Shown: positions 43,279 through 51,591 of the stretch, in pieces
Layout: each line of letters opens with the position of its first letter
Numbering within the stretch: the stretch's first letter is position 1
Origin: CAYLYP01 sp964387795
Lineage (GTDB): Bacteria > Bacteroidota > Bacteroidia > Bacteroidales > UBA7960
Reading direction: 5' to 3'
Assembly (NCBI GenBank): GCA_964387795.1
Contig: CAYLYP010000009.1
Location: 1-64,000, forward strand
Length of the DNA: 64,000 nucleotides
Notes under the pieces: model-generated
The model's input: the letters and a program-made list of their open reading frames with translations, nothing else
The model's database searches: none
Told to the model about the DNA's origin: nothing
Program-made: the position numbers and the translations under genes

Positions 43279-44139
43279 TTATTTCGAATAGATATCTGTT
43301 AATGCACTTTGAATAGAAGGGAAGCGGAACCGAAACCCTTTTTCTTGCAATGCCTTTGGGATGGCACACTGCGATTTTAATATAATTGCCGATGCCGGGC
43401 CTAAAACGGCTTTTAAAATAAATGAAGGCACCATAAACAGCATTGGCCTGTTTAATGATTTAGCAATGGCTTTAGAAAATTCATTGTTTGAAACCGGTTC
43501 AGGCGAAACAAGATTGTAAATTCCCCGGACACTTTCTGTGTTGATTGCAAAAAGAAAGGCATTCAATAAGTCATCAATATGGATCCATGAAATAATTTGT
43601 TTTCCATTGCCCAACCTGGCACCTAATCCATATCTGAAAGGAGCAGCCATTTTAGGGAGTGCCCCCCCGTCTTTATCCAATACAATACCTGACCTGAAAA
43701 TTATTGTCCTGCAACTATTACTCGCCACTAAGGCTTCTTTTTCCCATTCCTTGCACAAAAAACCCGTGAAATCGGTATTGAAGCCATTGCTTTCCTCTGT
43801 ATGGCAACCCGAATAATTGTAAATCCCTACTGCCGAAATCTGGATAAAAGCTTTTGGTTTGGTGCCTGCCATTTGTACTGCTCTTACAATCTTGTTTGTT
43901 GTGGCTATCCTGCTGTCAACAATCTGTCTTTTTTGCTTCTTTGTCCAAAGGGAAAATAACGATTTTCCGGCCAGGTTGATAACTACATCGTATTTGCTGA
44001 TTATTGATGAGAGCTCTTCATCTGGCATTTTTAACATACCGCGTGTAAGGGGTTCTGTATCAAAACCCGATTTTTTTAGGAATACTGAAAGCCGTTGACC
44101 AATGAAACCTGAATAACCACAAATTAAGGCCTTTTTCAT
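43279..44139 (-). CDS. TIGR01777 family NAD-dependent epimerase (SDR type)
   Basis: The protein is 286 residues from the ATG at 44139 (MKKALICGYSGFIGQRL); 20 more codons upstream are open but look unrelated. The Rossmann nucleotide-binding motif GYSGFIGQ is at the N-terminus, DVVINLAGKSLF in the middle, and the C-terminal half ends in the DUF1731-like KALQEKGFRFRFPSIQSAL pattern. This atypical SDR group has a conserved fold but no settled substrate. A pair of 18-bp direct repeats lies about 90 bp upstream. Confidence 0.88.
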   Translation of the reverse strand: MKKALICGYSGFIGQRLSVFLKKSGFDTEPLTRGMLKMPDEELSSIISKYDVVINLAGKSLFSLWTKKQKRQIVDSRIATTNKIVRAVQMAGTKPKAFIQISAVGIYNYSGCHTEESNGFNTDFTGFLCKEWEKEALVASNSCRTIIFRSGIVLDKDGGALPKMAAPFRYGLGARLGNGKQIISWIHIDDLLNAFLFAINTESVRGIYNLVSPEPVSNNEFSKAIAKSLNRPMLFMVPSFILKAVLGPASAIILKSQCAIPKALQEKGFRFRFPSIQSALTDIYSK

Positions 44140-44227
44140 TTCTATTCGGTTTTTGATAAAAATATTTGACAAAGAAATACAATTTTTTTTAAAAAACACC
44201 GAACCTTTCGGATTTGTTTATCGTATA

Positions 44228-44267
44228 GTATACTGATTTACTTAAAGTAGTACACTGATTTAAGTAA
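44228..44267. promoter_or_regulatory. Two direct repeats of 18 bp with 22-bp period
   Basis: GTATACTGATTTACTTAA (44228-44245) recurs as GTACACTGATTTAAGTAA (44250-44267), 15 of 18 matching, with 22-bp spacing, about two helical turns. The stretch between includes the palindrome TACTTAAAGTA. It lies in the divergent region between the epimerase (start 44139) and the serine hydrolase (start 44410), a place for an operator. No regulator is identified. Confidence 0.4.
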
Positions 44268-44409
44268 GGGTAAAATCCTATAATAATAAAACAGCAAAAT
44301 CAACGGTTCCCAAAGTTTTATTATTATCTATCTTTGTTGAGGATTTTTGAAATCAATACAGCTCGTTTGCTGATGTTTTTTGAAATTAAAAACCTTTATT
44401 TCCTTGAAA

Positions 44410-45735
44410 ATGAAAATTAAGTCCTACGCTCAATATATTCCCGCATTTTTTAAACTGGTTAATAGCCGTTTGTTCTTAAGGAGGATTTTAAGTGGCACTG
44501 TCAAGTCAATGATTTTTTTATCCTTGTTTTTCTTCGTGCCGGGATATAACCAACATGCCAATGAAAAAAGAGCCCAAGAGGCATACCAGTTGGGAAGCGA
44601 TGGTTCATGGAAGATGGTTCCTCCGGCTGTTACCCCTGAAGAGATCCAACGTATTGAGAGTGAAGTTAACCAGATAGCTCAAAGAATTGGCTTTAATGGA
44701 AATATCTTAATCAGCCGTTCAGGTTTTGAAATCTATAACCAGTCATTTGGATATTCAAATTTATTAAAAAAGACCCCCTTAAATTCTGAAACCAGTTTTC
44801 AGTTGGCTTCTGTTAGCAAACAATTTACTGCCGTAGCGATATTATTGCTCCGCGACCGTGGTTATTTTGAGTTGGACGACACAGTCCAAAAATACATTCC
44901 TGAGTTTCCTTATAGTCAGATTACAATAAAACACTTATTAACACATACTGCCGGTTTGCAGAATTACATCTGGCTCACCGAGAGAAAGTGGAAGAAAGCA
45001 GAAATGCCCAAAAATGAAGATGTCCCTGTTTTATTTGCACAATCAAAGCTTAACCTCAATTTTGTTCCTGGTGCAAAGTTTCAGTATTCTAATGCTGCCT
45101 ATGCTATGCTTGCTTTGTTGATTGAAAAAGTTACATCTGAACATTTCCCTGATTTTATGCATGATAATATTTTCAAGCCGCTTCAAATGAAGCATACTTA
45201 TATCTATCAGCCTGACAAAGACAAACATCATGATAACAGGGCATACGGTTTTAAAAGGACGAGGCGCGGTTATATTGAAGTAGCTGATGATAAGCTTGAT
45301 TATGTATGGGGCGACAAAGGTGTTTTTAGCACTGTTAAAGATCTTGCTATTTGGGACCAGGCTTTATATAATAACAAATTATTACCAAAAGAAACAATGG
45401 AAGAAGCCTATGCCTATGCCCTCAAAAACGATGGATCACCAATTGATTATGGCTACGGATTCAGACTGGATACCTTTCAGAATGAAAAACTTGTTTATCA
45501 TAATGGCTGGTGGCATGGCTTTAAAACCACTTTCCGCCGTTATCCGCAAAAACAAACTACCCTGATTATCCTTAACAATACCAATTTTGACCTGTCAGGT
45601 TTAATTGCCTCCATTCAGGATATTCTGTTTCCGGATGAGGATTCACAGATGCAACAATTAATTGCTACCGAAACTGAGTCTTTTGAAGAAGATTCCAATG
45701 CAACCGGAAACGGTTCGGATAATCCTGGTTTTTGA
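44410..45735 (+). CDS. Serine beta-lactamase-like hydrolase (class C fold)
   Basis: The protein is 441 residues from the ATG at 44410 (MKIKSYAQYI); the open frame starts ten codons earlier at a TTG. A hydrophobic segment (SMIFLSLFFFVPG, about 33-45) acts as signal or anchor. The active-site SxxK is SVSK at 134-137, the YxN motif is YSN at 226-228, and a C-terminal HNGWWHGF supplies the third catalytic box. These proteins include esterases and D-Ala-D-Ala peptidases as well as lactamases; antibiotic hydrolysis is not implied. It converges with the next gene, stop to stop 1 bp apart. Confidence 0.9.
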   Translation: MKIKSYAQYIPAFFKLVNSRLFLRRILSGTVKSMIFLSLFFFVPGYNQHANEKRAQEAYQLGSDGSWKMVPPAVTPEEIQRIESEVNQIAQRIGFNGNILISRSGFEIYNQSFGYSNLLKKTPLNSETSFQLASVSKQFTAVAILLLRDRGYFELDDTVQKYIPEFPYSQITIKHLLTHTAGLQNYIWLTERKWKKAEMPKNEDVPVLFAQSKLNLNFVPGAKFQYSNAAYAMLALLIEKVTSEHFPDFMHDNIFKPLQMKHTYIYQPDKDKHHDNRAYGFKRTRRGYIEVADDKLDYVWGDKGVFSTVKDLAIWDQALYNNKLLPKETMEEAYAYALKNDGSPIDYGYGFRLDTFQNEKLVYHNGWWHGFKTTFRRYPQKQTTLIILNNTNFDLSGLIASIQDILFPDEDSQMQQLIATETESFEEDSNATGNGSDNPGF

Positions 45736-45736
45736 T

Positions 45737-46228
45737 TTATTGGGACAAGGAACCGCTTGGACTTGTTTCATCCTCAAATTTTAAAGTCATTAAGTATTCA
45801 AGGGTGTTTTTATAAGCTGTTATATAAACTTTTCCTTTCTGAAATGTAATCATTATGGTCTCTTTTCCTATAATTGACCAGTTTTCAAAGCGGTATATCA
45901 GTTGAAGCCCTCCATTTATTGTGCTTCTCTTTTTCTTCAGGACAAAATCTATCCTGCTTAACTCTTGGCTGATCTTTTCAATTACACTTATTTCCGAAAA
46001 CTTATAACTCCTTACAACCTGATACCTTCTGCTAACCAAACCAATCAGGATGAAGGCCAATACTGAATTGGTGATCGAAAACTCTATGGCCTCAACAATG
46101 GCTTCCGGCCATAAGCCTGCTTTTTTCAATAACCATAACTGGAAAAACTTAACCAGATAAGAAAAAATAAAAACACAGCTTACTGCTTTAATTTCAAAAT
46201 CAGAATATGCCAACCATTTTCGTTTCAT
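45737..46228 (-). CDS. Membrane protein, function unknown
   Basis: The protein is 163 residues from the ATG at 46228 (MKRKWLAYSDFE); an ATG six codons upstream is possible. Two hydrophobic segments (about 18-36 and 52-68) precede a soluble domain with alternating basic and aromatic residues, LIYRFENWSIIGKETIMITF. The pattern is like small two-helix proteins with a cytoplasmic domain. I do not recognise the family. Confidence 0.6.
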   Translation of the reverse strand: MKRKWLAYSDFEIKAVSCVFIFSYLVKFFQLWLLKKAGLWPEAIVEAIEFSITNSVLAFILIGLVSRRYQVVRSYKFSEISVIEKISQELSRIDFVLKKKRSTINGGLQLIYRFENWSIIGKETIMITFQKGKVYITAYKNTLEYLMTLKFEDETSPSGSLSQ

Positions 46229-47212
46229 TGATATAAATCCTTTCACTTTTTTTCTTTTGGTATATTTGCCTTAAAATCACCATCTTTTTGTTTACTAAAT
46301 TAATAATATTTTGATTACAAAAATAGTTTAATCCGTTTATAATCTTTTAGTTTATGGTTTAACCTTACTCATTCCTTACTGATTTAACTAAAAATTGAAC
46401 TATTCTTTGAAGAAGGATTACAACCTTATGAGTATTTGTATTTCAATTAATTGACCTAAATATAAACAGAATTAAAAACAAGTTCAAAACCCCTTGATGA
46501 TACAGTTTATATTTTATGCATTTGTTTTTGATCTTATTGATTAACAAATACGATAAGCAAAACTCCATTAACAGATTTTAACGTTTGATAGATTTGTTAT
46601 TTGACAGATAATCAGCCATATAAGCATTGTTAAATGTGAATATACGTTAAAATTAACTTATTAAATGTTAAGAAAAATTAGTTATTAGGCTGATAATCAA
46701 TATCATGGATAGGTCACGGTATTACCAAGGATATACCAAGGTCTTATCAGGTTCAGTATCGTCCATATAAATATTGGAGATGGTATGGTTTTGACCTGAG
46801 TGTGACCACGATTTCATAATTTGTTTGCCGGTCAGGATTCTGCCATTATCCAAACCATCTTCCTGACTATGCTGTGAATTCTGATATAATGAAGCGGTAT
46901 TTGATATTTTAAACGATTTATCAACAGAATTTTTTTTTTAATAGTTATTGATTGTTTTGTTGAGTAATTTTAAGATTAAGATTCTGATATCTAATTAAAA
47001 CGAAACAATTTTATTATTTATACGCAATGTTTTCAATATAATATAAAAATATCATAAATTTGAGGAATAATTTGAAGAAAGGTCAAACAAATAAATCCCG
47101 TTTTACTAAAAGAATCATAGGATCTCAAATGCTGTCATAACCGGCACTTCATCTGAAACGGGTTTGATGGAAACCATAGTATTTGTTTTTAAGGCATTTT
47201 TATCCGCTGACA
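46229..47212. other. Long AT-rich non-coding region
   Basis: Nearly 1 kb without an open frame of any credibility. It separates two divergent genes and holds the second copy of the dispersed 84-bp repeat at 46697-46780 (with weaker flanking similarity). The promoter of the TPR kinase must be here. Confidence 0.5.
46697..46780 (+). repeat. Dispersed 84-bp repeat, copy B
   Basis: This is the counterpart of 2293-2376 in opposite orientation. Past 46780 the sequence continues GGTATGGTTTTGACC, which can be lined up with the DNA on the far side of the 38-bp palindrome at copy A (ATGGTTTGAAAATGG on the minus strand), suggesting that copy B shows the uninterrupted form. Confidence 0.85.
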
Positions 47213-49300
47213 ATGAGTAAAAGCATTCTCATCCTATTCATTTTACTGCCTTTGGTCCTTGGAGCCCAAACCTCTCGGGAACAAAGGGAAAGGGATTCGC
47301 TGAATATTATTGTCCTGACAAAAAAAATTGAGGCACAAATAAAGGGAAAAGACCTGTATCTGGCAAGGCAAACCCTTGATACGATATTTACATTGGCCCA
47401 GCTCAACAATTTTATAAAAAAAACCGGTGATTGTTATTTCAACTTAGGCATAATCAGTAAAATTGAGGGCGATACAAGCAATCTGCTTGTAAATCTCGCT
47501 AAAAGCATTGAATATTATATGGCCGATCAGGCCTGGTCTTCAGCAGCAAAAGCCCATACAGCAATTGCCCAAACCTATCTTTCTCTTGAAAATGCAGCTC
47601 TGGCTGAGGACAATTTTTTAGTTTCCCTTGACCTGAGAAAAAGGATACAGGATTCATTAGGTATGGCAAATAATCTAATTAACCTCGGAAGCCTAAGTTA
47701 TCAGTCGGGCGCTTATTCAGCAGCAACAGAATACTATCATCAGGCATTGCAAATTTCAAATAGCATCCGCAACAAAAACTTATCCGCATCAATATTAATA
47801 AACCTTAGCAATGTTCACAGTAAGCTCAGGAATTATGACCAATCGATTGGTCTGCTTCAACAAGCACTTGACATATACAGGGAAACAGGGGACAAAAAAG
47901 GGGAGTCAAATACCTTAATGAGCATTGGGATTTATTTTTATGAAAAAGGATCTTATAAAGAAGCAAAATCTTTTTTAAATCAGGCACTCAATATAAAAAA
48001 AACAATTAAAGAGGATGAGCCCGGAATAAGTAAGACCTACAATAATTTAGGCCTTGTTGCAAAGGCGGAAGGGGATACTGATTTAGCTAATCAGTATTAT
48101 GAACAGGCGCTTATTTATGCAAGAAAAACAAAAGACAGTTACCTGGAAGCAACAATCATAAATAATATCGGATCTGGGAAGCTTGGACAAAACGAAACAG
48201 AATCTTTGGAATTGCTTATGCAGAGTCTTGCAAAAGCAAAAGAATTAGGTTTAAAAAGGCTTATTCTTGCCAATTATGTTAACCTTCAGGATTACTTTGC
48301 GCGGAAGGGCAATTATAAAAAGGCATTTGAGTATGCAAAATTTGCCCAAGACCTAAACCAGGAGATGCTAAATGAACAGGTTGCGCAGAAAGTCATAGAA
48401 CTTCAAACCCAATATGATGCTGAAAAAAAACAGGCAGAAATTGAGTTGTTGCAAAAAGAGGCACAAATACAGGCTTTAAGCCTTTCAAGAAACAGGATGT
48501 TTACCTATGCAGGGATAGGGTTTTCGATTATGCTATTGATTATCATTGCCATATTGTATTCCAGGTTTTTATTAAAGCAACGGACCAACAAGCAACTAAA
48601 AGAGCTGAACCAAACAAAAGACAGGTTTTTTACAATTATAGCACATGATTTGAAAAATACGCTTAGTGCATTTAAAAACATCTCAGGTTCATTAAGAAAG
48701 AAGCTTTTATTGTTATCTCCATCCCAGGTTGAGATGCTTATAGAAAGCCTTGATGAATCAGCCAAATCGCTCAATGAATTGTTTCAGAACCTTTTGCAGT
48801 GGTCACAATCACAAACGGGAAGCATTAAGCTCAATCCCTCGGTAGTCAATGTAGAAGATTTTATCCAGTCCCTGCTAAACGCTATTGAACAGGAAAGGGA
48901 GATAAAACAAATTGCAATCAAAACAAATATTGAGGAAGGCCTTGAAGTAATTAGTGATCCCAACATCCTGGCGACAGTTACCAGAAACCTTTTATCAAAC
49001 TCAATAAAGTTTTCGCCACAAGGGAGTGCTATAGAGATAAGTGTGACAAAGCAAAACAGCAATGTGTTGTTTTCAATTAAAGATCAAGGTTCAGGGATTT
49101 CAAAGGAAGACATTGGGAAGCTTTTCAGGATAGAAGAGGATGCCAAAAGGATAGGTAATCACGAAAATAAAGGAAGCGGATTAGGCCTTATCATAAGCAA
49201 GGAGCTTATAGAACGAGCCGGAGGAAACATAGGAGCAGAAAGCGAAATTGGGTCAGGGAGTAATTTTTATTTTTTAATTCCGCAAAAACCGCAAAATTAA
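47213..49300 (+). CDS. TPR-containing membrane histidine kinase
   Basis: The protein is 695 residues from the ATG at 47213, which gives a signal sequence (LFILLPLVLGAQ); an upstream TTG is open. Seven or so tetratricopeptide repeats fill about 40-370, then a coiled coil, a transmembrane helix at about 430-450 (GIGFSIMLLIIIAILY) and the kinase core: His478 in FFTIIAHDLKNTL, NLLSNSIKFSPQ, DQGSGIS and GSGLGLIISKE. This architecture (periplasmic TPR sensor, one membrane pass) is common in Bacteroidota. The response regulator gene overlaps its stop (TAATG), forming a two-component pair. Confidence 0.93.
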   Translation: MSKSILILFILLPLVLGAQTSREQRERDSLNIIVLTKKIEAQIKGKDLYLARQTLDTIFTLAQLNNFIKKTGDCYFNLGIISKIEGDTSNLLVNLAKSIEYYMADQAWSSAAKAHTAIAQTYLSLENAALAEDNFLVSLDLRKRIQDSLGMANNLINLGSLSYQSGAYSAATEYYHQALQISNSIRNKNLSASILINLSNVHSKLRNYDQSIGLLQQALDIYRETGDKKGESNTLMSIGIYFYEKGSYKEAKSFLNQALNIKKTIKEDEPGISKTYNNLGLVAKAEGDTDLANQYYEQALIYARKTKDSYLEATIINNIGSGKLGQNETESLELLMQSLAKAKELGLKRLILANYVNLQDYFARKGNYKKAFEYAKFAQDLNQEMLNEQVAQKVIELQTQYDAEKKQAEIELLQKEAQIQALSLSRNRMFTYAGIGFSIMLLIIIAILYSRFLLKQRTNKQLKELNQTKDRFFTIIAHDLKNTLSAFKNISGSLRKKLLLLSPSQVEMLIESLDESAKSLNELFQNLLQWSQSQTGSIKLNPSVVNVEDFIQSLLNAIEQEREIKQIAIKTNIEEGLEVISDPNILATVTRNLLSNSIKFSPQGSAIEISVTKQNSNVLFSIKDQGSGISKEDIGKLFRIEEDAKRIGNHENKGSGLGLIISKELIERAGGNIGAESEIGSGSNFYFLIPQKPQN

Positions 49301-49950
49301 TGATTAAAGTTTTTGTTGTAGATGACCACAAGATTGTAAGAGATGGGATCAAAGCCATGCTCGCCGGAAATACAGGTTATAAGTTTGTCGGAGAAAGCGC
49401 TGGAGGCTATAAGGCCATCGAGTTGTTAGAGAAAATCCAGGTGGATGTATTAATATTGGATATTAATTTACCAGATGGGTCTGGCCTGGACATCATCCCT
49501 GAGATTCTGTCGCGCAATCCGGGGATAAAGATAATTATGCTAACAGCCAATATCGATGAAGAATCAGTTACCTTATCTGTGAAAGCAGGGGCACAGGGAT
49601 TTCTTCATAAAGATATCTCAGAGGAGGAATTGCTGCTGGCAATAGATACGGTTTTTAGGACAAATGAACCTTTCTTTGGTGAAAAGATTTCTCATATCAT
49701 TTATAAGAGTTTTGTTTCAAAGACAAGAAACCCACAGGAAAAAGAAAACAAAGCCCATAGCCTTACCCTACGGGAACAAGAGGTGTTGAAACTATTGGCA
49801 GATGGCCATAACTGTTCTCAGATTGCTGACCTTCTTTTTATTAGTTCACGTACCGTTGAAACGCATAAAAAGCACCTGATGGAAAAACTTGAACTAAAAA
49901 ACCTTGCCGACATCGTTAAGTTTGCAATCAGGAATGGAATCACACAATAA
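49300..49950 (+). CDS. NarL/FixJ-type response regulator with LuxR HTH
   Basis: The 216-residue regulator has a receiver domain (D8/D9, acceptor D54 in LILDINLPDGSG, Lys in LHKDIS) and a C-terminal LuxR-type helix-turn-helix (LTLREQEVLKLLADG, then SSRTVETHKKHLMEKL). It is the partner of the TPR kinase, whose stop its start codon overlaps. Targets are unknown; the next coding gene is 0.6 kb away beyond a MITE. Confidence 0.95.
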   Translation: MIKVFVVDDHKIVRDGIKAMLAGNTGYKFVGESAGGYKAIELLEKIQVDVLILDINLPDGSGLDIIPEILSRNPGIKIIMLTANIDEESVTLSVKAGAQGFLHKDISEEELLLAIDTVFRTNEPFFGEKISHIIYKSFVSKTRNPQEKENKAHSLTLREQEVLKLLADGHNCSQIADLLFISSRTVETHKKHLMEKLELKNLADIVKFAIRNGITQ

Positions 49951-50074
49951 AATTTAAAGAATAGATTTTAGCCCGAAAAAAGCCTTCGGTCCTCTGCGAT
50001 TATCTTTAAAACATTTAGTATATGTTTTTGGATATCAGGTGACATATAATATGGATATGTCATGAAAGGCTACT

Positions 50075-50303
50075 TAGGGTCTGCTGAAAAACACTTAACA
50101 AGCTGGATGTATATCATTTACAATGCCACTTTTTAATTCCAGAAGCATTGATTTATTTCCTTAAGTGCTAATTTGTTTGCATCTTGTTTACGTTAGTCTT
50201 TAAGGTATCATCTGCTTCGTTGCCATCGGCTCATAGTATTATTATACAATTTCGCCTTGTCGCCTTGCATCTGATACCTTAAAGACTTTTTCAGCAGACC
50301 CTA
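50075..50303 (-). mobile_element. MITE, full-length copy 3 (229 bp, inverted)
   Basis: Same length as copy 1 and its reverse complement with scattered changes. The ends are perfect 17-bp inverted repeats, TAGGGTCTGCTGAAAAA, each starting with the TA target duplication. The internal arm (TCTTTAAGGTATCATCTG against CAGATGATG-type partner) is preserved. It lies in the 615-bp gap 49951-50565; the remaining DNA (50304-50565) has no gene I can support. Confidence 0.88.
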
Positions 50304-50565
50304 CTTAAATTCTTTGAGAAGGCTTTCATTATGAATTCTAAGGAGGGGATATTCTGTTTATTATAAAACAGGAATATGTTTTTTTCCTTTTTTTAAAACG
50401 GAAACCGAGGCAAAAAGCCTATAACCCAATCAGTAAGTTCTCTTATGCAAAATCAGTAATTTCAGGGATGCCCCAATCATCATTCCCCCTATTGATATAA
50501 AAGCGCTTTCCATCGTAGCTTTGATTTGTTTTAGCACATTAAGACAAAAGCTTATCAAATTTTAA

Positions 50566-51558
50566 ATGAAAGCTAAGGATACGGTGACTGGCGCTTATCA
50601 ATCCAGGCAGGAAAAGAGAAATAATAGTGGATTGAAAACATATAAGGAACATTCTGAAAAGGATGTTGCAAAACATGTACCTTCCAAAAGAAAAGAAACC
50701 TATTACAAAGAGGAGTATGAAAGATGGATAAAAAGGTTTAATAGTATCAATTCAAAACTTTCAACAAGCAATGATTTGCCGGGCATTCAAAGGGTGGACA
50801 GGGAGATAAAAAAATCTGAACAGTTTTTGGCTGGGATAATTAAAGCCAACAGGAACGCACAAATCACAAAAGAACAAATCTGTTTTGAGGAGGATGCCAA
50901 ACAAAAGCTCCTGCTGTTAAAAGCTGAAAACAACAAACTTATCCAGAATTTTTTTAACACATTGAAATCAAGGCTTCAAAACAGCTTGGAAACCTTTGAA
51001 AATGACAGCCTGTGGAGAGAATCCTTAAACATTTTGCCATCATATATCAGATCGGAAAACATGGCTAAATTCTTGTCCCAGGTGAAGAAGGCAAGGATCC
51101 TTTTGGACAAAGAATCATACGAAGATTTGGTAAATGTTTATGAAGAACTGAAAAAGAATAATAGCGAAAGGGCCAGGAAAGCTTTATCAAGAAGACAATT
51201 AAAACCAGATAAATACATTAAAGATGATTCAAGCCAGATAAAGAAGCAGGCAAAAACAACTGTACTAAAGGCCCACCCCTCCGCCATTATTAAAAGAATC
51301 CATATCCTTGATAGGGAGTGGAAAGAAACAATACAACAAAATGATAAAACCAATCCCTCCGGTTATATAAAGAGAAGAGAAATTATGGCACAATTGGCTG
51401 CTGAATTAAACAATAGATCCAGACTGTTTACAATTTACCTACATCAGGAGAAAAAGAATGATGGTAATTGGAGACGAATAAAGGGCCATATACTATACTC
51501 CGATCCCATCAAGAAAAAAAACATTAACTCCCCGCTCAGTAAAGAAAGTCAAACTTAA
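50566..51558 (+). CDS. Lysine-rich helical protein, function unknown
   Basis: The 330-residue protein is highly basic and lysine-rich, with no signal peptide, membrane segment or catalytic motif. It is mostly helix with coiled-coil stretches (KQKLLLLKAENNKLIQNFFN, about 110-130). The tail is also basic (YSDPIKKKNINS). I do not recognise it. It begins about 260 bp after a MITE and ends 33 bp before the large T9SS protein, on the same strand, so it may head that operon. DNA or RNA binding is possible from charge alone. Confidence 0.6.
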   Translation: MKAKDTVTGAYQSRQEKRNNSGLKTYKEHSEKDVAKHVPSKRKETYYKEEYERWIKRFNSINSKLSTSNDLPGIQRVDREIKKSEQFLAGIIKANRNAQITKEQICFEEDAKQKLLLLKAENNKLIQNFFNTLKSRLQNSLETFENDSLWRESLNILPSYIRSENMAKFLSQVKKARILLDKESYEDLVNVYEELKKNNSERARKALSRRQLKPDKYIKDDSSQIKKQAKTTVLKAHPSAIIKRIHILDREWKETIQQNDKTNPSGYIKRREIMAQLAAELNNRSRLFTIYLHQEKKNDGNWRRIKGHILYSDPIKKKNINSPLSKESQT

Positions 51559-51591
51559 AGGAAACAAAAAAACGCAAAAAAAATCAAGACC

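Noticed and set aside
44410..45735. A true antibiotic-resistance beta-lactamase
   Set aside because: The SVSK/YSN motifs are shared by many esterases and peptidases; no resistance context is seen.
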